Shown: positions 56,243 through 64,000 of the stretch, piece after piece
Position numbering within the stretch: the stretch's first letter is position 1
Layout of the letters: every line of letters starts with the position of its first letter
The notes under the pieces: model-generated
Told to the model about the DNA's origin: nothing
The model's input: the letters and a program-made list of their open reading frames with translations, nothing else
Database searches by the model: none
Assembly: GCA_032871835.1 (NCBI GenBank)
Contig: CM065300.1
Coordinates: 113,271,088 to 113,335,087 of the forward strand
Reading direction: 5' to 3'
DNA length: 64,000 nt
From: Dipteronia dyeriana
Taxonomy: Eukaryota > Streptophyta > Magnoliopsida > Sapindales > Sapindaceae
Made by a program: the position numbers and the translations under genes

Positions 56243-57762
56243 GAAATCCCCTAGAAAGTGTATGTATATAACCTAGAGGGGGGGGGGGGGGGGGGGGGGG
56301 TGAATAGGTTTGAATTCGATAGATTACCAATTTTGCGAATTAATCAATATTAACAATTCTACCCCATTCTTCTAAATGTTCAAATAAAATACAACAAACA
56401 TAAAACAATAACAACACGTAATATATATGTGGAAACCCTCCAAATAGGAAAAACCACAGGTTGTTCAGAGCACCACCCTTGATGCTCAAAATCCACTATT
56501 GAGTAAAAGTTTACAAGCTAGGTTGACCTCTCATCTAACCCTCCAGTTACTAACCCTTTCACTCTACCCAACGGCCTTAATAGTGATTTTGGATCACAAA
56601 CCTTGTGCACTAATCACATAGCTACAAGCTTAACCAACAATGAAGAGATAATGGCAACCTAAGTGAATATGCAAGAATATTATATATGCAAAAATGCTAG
56701 GTCATGACATTCATGCTTATCTAGGATTAATAATGACAATTAAAGCAAATCCTTGACATCAATGTTCTAAATACAAAGGCAAGAAGAATTAGCTAGAAGG
56801 GTAAAACCGTCCTAAATTCTTGCTATCACAAATTAATGCATCTCAACCAACAATCAATACACAAGCATGTCATAAAAGTAATTAAACATACAAGCAAGCA
56901 ATTAATATGCAATAAAGGCTAAAACCCTAGGTATACATGTCTTAGTAATGAAACCATAAAGTTTAGAACATGTAAATGAACAAACAAGAAACCCATGCTT
57001 GAAAGATGCTTGATGATTTGGATTTTAAGGATGGTTAAGTAAAAATGAATTCTTGGAGCTTCTCTCACTAAAGAACCTTATCACTCTCTCAAAATTAGGT
57101 TAGGAAGCTCTGAAAACAAGTTGGGAAGAATATGGTATATTTATATGAAGCCTAAAGTGAAACTGCATCGTTTTAGACGAAAGGTAACCAAAACCCGTCA
57201 GGATCGCTGGCTGTACCGCGGTCCAGGTAAGTGTCCCGACCGCGGCACAGAGAGCGGTGTATCGCCTTGACAACACCGCTCTGTAGGCCGCTGTGCATGC
57301 AGTGTGCATAGACCGCAGTCTGGACAGTATGCAACGTCTGTTAAACTCTGCTTGGGAGGCCGCGGCGAATGCAACACGCACAGATCGCGGTAGCCACATC
57401 ATGCATCCTTTGGTAAACACCGCTGTGCAGGTCACGGTGGGGGCACTGCACTGGGAGCAGTCTAGACCGCGGTATAGAGGAAAAAATCCTCTTTTTAAGG
57501 CACAAACATACATTCAACACTCAAATAAAAATAAGACACACAAGACACATAAAATGGAAAATAGCATGTAAGCAAGATACTTGAAAGAAAATGCATGAGT
57601 GTGTGTGTGCACTAATACCTCTTCAATAAAAGTTAAGCAAATGATTTTACCTTTGATGCTTGAGCTTGGTTACGAACAATGAAGCCCTAAACTACCCTTA
57701 CATATTGATCCTAAAATGTGGTTGTCAACAAAATAAGCCAATCAAACACCGAGGAACTTACA
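56243..57762 (-). repeat. 5' LTR of copia element D
   Basis: Nearly identical in layout to 47896-49416. It keeps the terminal TG...CA (minus-strand TGTAAG...GATTTCA), the ACCGCGGT-rich block (57210-57475) and a run of about 22 G (56279-56300). Confidence 0.88.
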
Positions 57763-57809
57763 TCTTTCACTCTCTTTTGTTGTATCTATATTGCATCTTA
57801 TAACACAAG

Positions 57810-58760
57810 AAAAATGGGAAGAACTAAGATTACCGGGAGTGGAAATCAATTGAATCCCATTGTGAAGGCCAAGTCTACCTCAAAGGGTCCAAAGCTTCAA
57901 GGACAATAGATTTAGGGATCTTTGGAACAAAGAAGATATTTCAAGGGAGAGACATTGACTTTGGTAAGTGTAAAGATTCTTATGTTTTTAAGTGCTTACA
58001 GGATAGAAATTGGGAATCTTGGGTGAGCATGTTAGGAGTTGTTAGTGATACTCTTGTTAGAGAGTTTTATCTTGAATATAAGGAAAGTGCCACCTTGTTA
58101 GATGCATTGATAGAAATTAGGGGTATTGTGTTTAGAGTTAACCCGGAAAATATTAACAAGTTTCTTGGGCTATCTAATGATATAGATTCTAATTTTCTTG
58201 ATGTGGATATTATTGAGAATCTAAACATCATGGGTATAACTCTTTGTGACAATGCTTCCTTTGAGTTGAAAAATAGGGCATATATTAGTCAACATGAGTT
58301 AACTAAGGCTAGTGCATTTTGGCATCTATTCATTTGCACTAACATTATTGGATCTTCAAATTCAACCAAGTCAAATAAGGACAAGATCAAAATAGTGTAT
58401 GCCTTGGTAACTAATCAACCTATAAACCTTGGAGATCTTCTCATGCATTACATTGATAATGCGGCTTTCTCTACTAGAGGTGATAAAAAGCTTGCATTAC
58501 CGGGGTTTATTACTTCATTGTGTTTAGTTCGTGGGATTAAGAGTAGAGAAGATGATGTGTTAGTTCAACCCTTGGAAAATTATTGTGATAAACATGTGTC
58601 AAACATGTCCTATAAGAATAAGGGTAAGACTTGTGATACTTTTGGACTATTTAGTAGTTCTCAAGTTGATAGTCATGTTATAAGCACAAATATTCTTCCG
58701 GATTGGGCTATACAATTGAAGGAGAAGGTTGATGAAATTAGTGCTATAGTTTTTCAATAA
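57810..58760 (+). CDS. Plant-transposon-type protein of copia element F (245-codon open part)
   Basis: ATG at 57810 reads MGRTKITGSGNQLNPIVKAK. One frameshift near 57935 joins it to RDLWNKEDISR, DIDFGKCKDSYVFKCLQDRN and a long open frame from 58023 (MSMLGVVSDTLVREFYLEYK) with no stop until 58760. Blocks NPENINKFLGLSND, ELTKASAFWHLFICTNIIGS and FITSLCLVRGI match the family annotated as putative plant transposon protein domain, found in many plant retroelements; its role is unknown. The stop codon abuts LTR C sequence, so the 3' internal region and LTR start were deleted. It lies just right of the target duplication of element D. Confidence 0.65.
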
Positions 58761-60257
58761 GATGCTCATGCATTGGTATGAAAATTAATATGCTTTGGAA
58801 AAAATGCTTGATTGGAAACTATCTCTATGAAGTTTGCATTCTAGTGTGAATTGTGTTTGTATATGTATATGTATGTATAACATGGATATTGAACTTGATT
58901 TTAGTCTTAAATCATTCTTGATTGAGTTCCGGTCATTTCGGTTACTCATACTATTGATTTCAAGTGCTAAGTCAAAAGATACTACACTTTCAACTTATGT
59001 TGCATACATTGTTTTTGTCTTCGTATATCGAGTTAAATTATTATTTTCTGGGTTAAGTATCTTATATGTTCATGTCTGTGTGAGAGTTATGGTTTGTAAT
59101 CCATAAACAGATTCGAATTCCCAGTTCGGAGGCTGGAGAACGGTTGAAGAACGTGAAGGGAGGTCGAAGGAAAAGAAGGCAGCTCCAAGCTCTTCTTCCC
59201 GAGATGGCGCGTGAGTATCTCGGGCAAGAAGGCTTGCTGTCCCGAGATGCCCACATGCCATCTCGGGAAGCAAGTAAGCTTGGTTACTTCTTGTCCCATT
59301 TGGTCATTTCACACTCATTCTTTTCCCTCTCCTTATATATCCCTTCTCTCTCACATATCATTCTAAGAAGAGATTCAAAATTTGAGTACAGAATTTTCTA
59401 CCAAATTTTCTCACCTTCCAAACACCATAACTTCTTCTTTTAAGCTCTGATTTGAGTGATTCAAAGTTGAGAGAGTTTTTCTATTCATCCTCCATCTTTT
59501 CTCTGAAGGTTTGAGTTAGTTTTATTGCTTTTTTGGAGTCTAACCTCATAAAACGGGACTGCACCAAATCAACTAAGGTATTGATTTTCTCTCAAAGTTA
59601 TCTTTTAAGACTTGGTCAATTGTCTTGGGTTTTCTTCTTCAACATATATATGTGTCTTGTGATTGTTTTGATTTGAGTTTTGAACTCATTTAAAACTAGA
59701 TTGAGTTTCAATTGAAATCTCACATGTTGAGTTAGTTTTGATTTTGCCTATGTTTTCACATGTTTGGGATTGTATTGTGCTAGCTTTGATTATAGGACTA
59801 TTTGATGATCTTTAATTGAATGATTTTGTGAAAAATAGTTCCTCACATGTATTAGGCTCTCTTTGGCCAAAATCTTACTATAATACATGTGATTGTGTTC
59901 TTTTGAGCTATTCACGTGCTTTGATGAATCTATGAATAGGAAATATGCTCTAGAACTCTAGCTTTAATCTAAATGACTTTGTCACATGATTTTAGCATAT
60001 TTTTGGTATATGAGATTTAAACTTGATTATGTGTTAATTGGACATATCTTGTGACTCAAGTTTTAGATCTATGCATGTATCTAGGTTGTAATTAATGTTG
60101 AACATATCTTACATGATCTAGATGGATTAAACATGTATGATTGACTAGACTAAATTTTTTTTGTGCATTCATGCTCATGTCTAGTATTTTCCTTAGGATG
60201 TGTTGATCGTAACATTCTATGTTGCATGCTTGTTTGCGTTTTACATTCATGATCACC

Positions 60258-60605
60258 TTGATGCCTTGTGAGAAGAAAGCCTTGACAATAGGTGTGAGAC
60301 CTATGTTGTTGAGCAAGGAAGTCTTGGCAAGAGGTGGGAGACCTCAGAATGTCAAGCAAGAAAGTCTTGCCTAGGGTCGTAAGGATCCAAAAGGGTGATC
60401 AAGGAAGTCTTGCCTAGGGTCGTGAGGATCCGGAAGGGTGAGCGAGGAAGTCTTGATAGAGTCGGGAGGACTCTGATAGTTGAGCAAGAAGTCTTGTCTA
60501 GGGTCGTGAGGATCCGGAAGGGTGAGCAAGGAAGTTTTGCCTAGGGTAGTGAGGATCCGGAAGGGTGAGCGAGGAAGTCTTGGCAAGAGGTGTAAGACCT
60601 CAGAA
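60258..60605 (+). repeat. Minisatellite of about 45 bp in LTR C
   Basis: About seven units of the GAGCAAGGAAGTCTTG / GGGTCGTGAGGATCCGGA type, one more than in LTR B. Some adjacent units are nearly identical. Confidence 0.8.
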
Positions 60606-60949
60606 TGTTGAGCAAGAGGGCGACATTTTCAAGAGTAGGATAAGAAGGTAGTTTTGAGGTGAAGGGGTCACTTGAGAGATTGTACTTGTCTTATCTACTA
60701 GTGGATTTTGTTTGCCGGTGGTTGCTAACCCGTGGATGTTTCCTCTTCGGAGGTTTACCACGTTATATCTTGTGTCAACCTTTCTCTATCCCTATCTCTC
60801 TTATATTTGTATTTGTTATTTGGATACTATGGATAGAACTTTATATGTAAGTTGACTTCCTTACTATAATATCAATTGTGTATATGTGATGGTTACTTGT
60901 TTGTATCACACTTTACTTTTTTTATATATATTGATTAAGTGTCTTTCAT

Positions 60950-60950
<1 letters not shown>

Positions 60951-61000
<50 letters not shown>
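60951..61000. repeat. (TA)n microsatellite
   Basis: About 24 uninterrupted TA units within LTR C. Confidence 0.95.
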
Positions 61001-61004
<4 letters not shown>

Positions 61005-61759
61005 GATACAAGCAATCTAGTGGGACAAACGTTTGTTTGTTTATAAGGGAGTCGAAAAAGGTGTCTAACCTATTCACCCCCTCTAGGTTAGCCTTGAGCA
61101 TTTAACCGTGTTTGTATTTTCAACAAGGAGTAGAAACAAAAATTTACAGGTGAAATAATATGTACAAGGTTATACTAAACAACCTAGAGTGGGGTGAATA
61201 GGTTGCCCCTCACTTTTGACAAATCTTTCGAGTCTTTCGAGACTAGTGACAAAACCTTGATAAGCATACAAATTAACATTCAACATGATTGTTATGAGAA
61301 AACAATATATTCATGTATGCTCAAATCTCCACTCTTAGTCTACAAAAACATACAACAAGAATCAATGTATCTTATGAACAAATATATTCAATGTAGAACA
61401 GAATTCCATAAGTTGTACTTAGAGAATTACAATGTGGAACTTTACAACTTGAATGGAATATCACAAGATACAAAGTTATCTAACATATAAAAACAATATT
61501 GTGTGAGGAAGTCAACTTACTTATAAAGTTCTATCCACATTATTCAAATAACAATTACCAATATAAGAGAGATATGGATAGAGAAAAGTTGACACAAGAT
61601 ATAACGTGGTAAACCTCCGAAGAGGAAACATCCACGGGTTAGCAACCACTGGTAAACAAAATCCACTAGTAGATAAGAAAAGTACAATCTCTCAAGTGAC
61701 CTCTTCACCTAGAAACGACCCTCCTATCCTACTTATGAAGATGTCGCTCTCTTGCTCAA

Positions 61760-62060
61760 TAATCTGAGGCCTCACACCTCTTGTCAATACTTTCTCGTTC
61801 ACCCTTCCGGATCCTCACGACCCTAGGCAATACTTCTTGCTCAACTATCAGAGTCCTCCCGACTCTAGTCAAGACTTCCTCACTCACCCTTCTGGATCCT
61901 CACGACCCTAGGCAAGACTTCTTGCTCAACTATCCGAGTTCTTCCGACTCTAGTCAAAACTTCCTTGCTTGACAATCCGAGATCTCCCACCTCTTGCCAA
62001 GACTTTCTTGCTCAACAAAATAGGTCTCATATCTATTGTCAAGAATTCCTTCTCACAAGG
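61760..62060 (-). repeat. Minisatellite of about 45 bp in LTR E
   Basis: The minus-strand counterpart of the arrays in LTRs B and C, with about six units carrying GGATCC and CAAGACTT words. Confidence 0.75.
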
Positions 62061-63162
62061 CATCTAGGTGATCATGAATGCAAAACGCAAACAAACAAGC
62101 AACATAGAATAAGATGATCAACAAATTCTATGGAAACTAGAATTAATCAATGAGCAAACAAAGTATATTTTCTAGTTTATAATCCAAAAGTGACACCACA
62201 CAAGATGATGCATAAGCATATGAAATGTATGGATTAGGTACACTCCATGAAGATCTAGATATAGACAATAAAGTTCATAAAACAAGATTCTCTAGATCTT
62301 ATGCATGAATAAAAATCTAGAGAATGCCAAATTTCCCAACACACACTTTAAACCTAGATTTTATTCATGTTACTAAAGCTTGAAATAAACATGTTCATGA
62401 AGTACATATTCAAGACTTTAGTACTAATACAAAAATTCTATAAACACAAAAATGCTATAAACACAAGATATGATCAGTCAAATCTCTAGCAATCATTTAG
62501 AGCATATGTTCACAAAATAGTCAATTAAACTCTAATAGACTCTAAATATAAAATCAAATGTGCTAATCCTAGATCTATTCAACAAATGAGTTCTAGAGCA
62601 TCATGAGACTATGAATCATGAAATAAAGTCAATCAAAGCATAAATAGTCCTAGATAAGATGCTAGCACAATACAACTCACAATCATGTGAAAACATAGGT
62701 TTGATTGAAACCTAACTCACAATCAAGTTTCTAATTAAGCACAACTAGCATTTAATTGAAGATCTATCACTCATCAACATATGTTCAAGTCAAATACACA
62801 CAAGTAGGAAGAGGACCAAGGTATTTGAACATTAGAATCAAGGAAATCAAAAGATAAACCAATACCTTGTCAATTTCAAGTACACTCACGAAAATGGTGC
62901 GATCCACCAGGAAACTTGAAACAATGACTTCAAGGTTGCTTAGAGATGATAGAGGACTTCAATACAAAACTTCTCCAACTTGAATCACTCAAATTGAATA
63001 AGAAATGAGAGAGATATGGTGATTCAAAGTTGAGAGAAAAATCCTGGAAATTTTCTGCACTACATTTTCTTCTTCCTTTTATTTAAATGAGAGGAGAAGA
63101 GATATATAAAGGAGAGGAAATGAAAGAGCATGAAAGGACCAAAATACCCCCTTTGAGAATGC

Positions 63163-63195
63163 TTCCCCGAGATGGCACGTGGGCATCTCGGGGAA
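63163..63195. promoter_or_regulatory. Palindrome around a G-box in LTR E
   Basis: Arms TTCCCCGAGATG (63163-63174) and CATCTCGGGGAA (63184-63195) enclose CACGTG (63176-63181), a bHLH/bZIP-binding core. It is located about 60-90 bp upstream (minus strand) of the TATA box. Confidence 0.6.
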
Positions 63196-63926
63196 GTAAG
63201 GAGTTGTGGCAGAGATGACCACGCGCCGGCTTGCACCATTTGATGGCACTCCTATCACGTTCTTCGAACCGTTCTTTGGTCTCCAAACTCGGAATTCAAA
63301 TCCGTTTGTGGATTACGAACCGTAACTCTCTCACGGACATGGAAATATAAGATACTCGACCCAGAAAATAAGAATTAGACTCGATATGCAAAGACGAAGA
63401 CAATGTATGCAATATGACTGGAAAGTATCATAACTTTTGACTCGGAACTTGAAAGCAATAGTATGAGTTAGCGAAATGACCGGAACTCAATCAAGGATGT
63501 TTTAAGACTAAAACCAAGTTCAATATCCATGTTATACAAGCATATACACATACAAACACAATCCACACTAGAATGCAAACTACATAGAGATAGTCTCCAA
63601 TCATGCATTTTCCAAAACATGTTATTTTCATACCAATGCATGAGCATTCAACTTCAAGTGTGTGAATGTGTTATAAATTGTGCACAACGATGCAGGGACA
63701 CAAATGTATGATATGTGTGTGCCTAAGCCTTGAAAGTGAAAAGAAAGGTCTTAATATACCTTTGTAGAATCATGAAGCACTTTTCCCTTTGAAGACTTGA
63801 ACTTGGTTGAATAGTCGTCATTTATTCTTTGAAGCTTGAATCATCATGAATCCTAGACAACTAAACAATACAAAGAAAATGTTGTTTTGATATGGAATAA
63901 TGCCAACATAACTCACAAACCTAACA

Positions 63927-64000
63927 ATCTCTCCCTTCGAAAATTCTATGTCAAAACACCTATACAAAACACTGAAACACACAAAATGAAGATTGGTCAC
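63927..64000 (-). other. 3' internal edge of the copia element that owns LTR E
   Basis: The polypurine tract, preceded on the minus strand by TTTTGACATAGAATTTTCG, resembles the pre-LTR motifs of copia element 1 and element D. The body lies beyond the window. Confidence 0.6.

Larger units (their letters stand above)
47896..57762 (-). mobile_element. Copia element D (Sirevirus-like), minus strand, two LTRs, pol-less
   Basis: Both LTRs are present (47896-49416 and 56243-57762), with an exact 5-bp target duplication TCTTT (47891-47895 and 57763-57767). On the minus strand the order is 5' LTR, primer-binding site, gag with two zinc knuckles, protease, integrase zinc region, then non-coding DNA, polypurine tract and 3' LTR. 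Integrase core, RT and RNase H are missing. Gag is split by solo LTR B. The two LTRs differ at a few percent or more of positions by eye. Confidence 0.88.
46635..61122 (+). mobile_element. Copia element F (Sirevirus-like), rearranged, holds element D
   Basis: It starts TGTTAGGTTTTAG at 46635 and ends GTATTTTCA at 61122. Flanks ACGAG (46630-46634) and ACAAG (61123-61127) form a 5-bp duplication with one transition. The first 588 bp match LTR B; after 47222 the LTR breaks off into 3'-internal-type DNA. The right part is an LTR lacking its first 320 bp or so. Without the inserted D, about 4.6 kb remain. No pol is present. Confidence 0.6.
58761..61122 (+). repeat. 3' LTR (C) of copia element F, first part missing
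   Basis: It begins in the middle of LTR-family sequence (GATGCTCATGCATTGG, corresponding to about 52797 in LTR B) and continues to GTATTTTCA at 61122. It holds CCCGAGATG/CATCTCGGG pairs (59198-59267), a TATA box TTATATAT (59333-59340), the minisatellite (60258-60605), a (TA)n run and the motif TATTCACCCCCTCTAGGTT (61071-61089). Confidence 0.75.
61151..63926 (-). repeat. LTR E: 3' LTR of a minus-strand copia element that continues right of the window
   Basis: On the minus strand it starts TGTTAGGTTTGTGAG at 63926 and ends ACATATTATTTCA at 61151, the same ends as LTR B. A purine tract CGAAGGGAGAGAT lies next to the start (63927-63939), so internal element DNA continues to the right. The left flank is ACAGG (61146-61150); its partner is outside the window. 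It contains a minisatellite (61760-62060), a TATA box (minus strand, 63102-63108) and a palindrome around a G-box (63163-63195). Confidence 0.85.
37068..64000 (+). mobile_element. Tat-lineage Ty3 LTR retrotransposon 2, extends beyond the window
   Basis: It has the same layout as element 1: 5' LTR, gag, protease, RT, RNase H, archaeal-type RNase H, integrase, tandem-repeat spacer, antisense ORF. From 46635 on, the antisense gene is split by copia elements F and E; only 28 bp (61123-61150) of Tat DNA lies between them. The 3' LTR must be beyond the right edge if it survives. Confidence 0.7.

Noticed and set aside
60371..60586. A minus-strand frame with repeated DPHDPRQDF peptides
   Set aside because: It is produced by the 45-bp minisatellite in LTR C, whose unit length is a multiple of three.

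Overview
This window looks like plant nuclear DNA, probably from a eudicot with a large, transposon-rich genome. It is AT-rich. It carries plant-type LTR retrotransposons (Ty3/Tat lineage, a chromovirus-like Ty3 element, Ty1/copia Sirevirus-like elements), hAT elements, a MULE linked to an Ulp1-like protease gene, and GT-AG introns. I found no intact host gene. The only host-like coding sequence is a fragment related to RNA polymerase II CTD phosphatase (CPL4-like) at 1116-2033. All boundaries come from reading terminal motifs and target-site duplications (TSDs) by eye.

Layout. (1) 1-5380: a broken DUF4283-type ORF on the minus strand with a small palindromic insertion, the phosphatase fragment, a 1.2-kb non-autonomous DNA element, and an 817-bp hAT MITE with a perfect 8-bp TSD. 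(2) 5381-24699: one hAT transposon whose two ends now lie 19 kb apart. Inside it sit a Tat-type Ty3 element (about 6351-17889) and a Sirevirus-like copia element (17896-22817), fused at a deletion junction. The Tat element itself holds a 2.4-kb solo LTR and a 677-bp hAT MITE. The hAT transposase remnant (22843-23984) holds a third MITE. (3) 24700-31749: non-coding DNA, a possible old LTR, and a chromovirus-like Ty3 element (27443-30781) cut off in its reverse transcriptase. (4) About 31750-35800: a MULE with a broken transposase on the plus strand and a DUF1985/Ulp1-like peptidase gene on the minus strand. Both genes have an upstream array of palindromes built on GAGCTTTTATAAAAGCTC. (5) 37068 to beyond the window end: a second Tat element. 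Its downstream antisense gene was invaded by copia element F (46635-61122). F was invaded by minus-strand copia element D (47896-57762), and D's gag by a solo LTR, B (52460-55311). A further copia LTR, E (61151-63926), inserted 28 bp beyond F.

How the parts relate. The Tat elements keep the order gag, protease, RT, RNase H, archaeal-type RNase H, integrase. Then come a tandem-repeat spacer and an antisense coiled-coil ORF that carries splice signals. All copia elements in view lack an integrase core and RT, so they would depend on proteins from elsewhere. Most premature stops are C-to-T (or G-to-A) changes at positions where the family has Gln, Arg or Trp, the pattern expected from decay of methylated DNA. 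The most unusual structures are the paired palindrome arrays in the MULE, the antisense spliced ORFs of the Tat elements, and the inverted repeats upstream of the TATA boxes in the copia LTRs.
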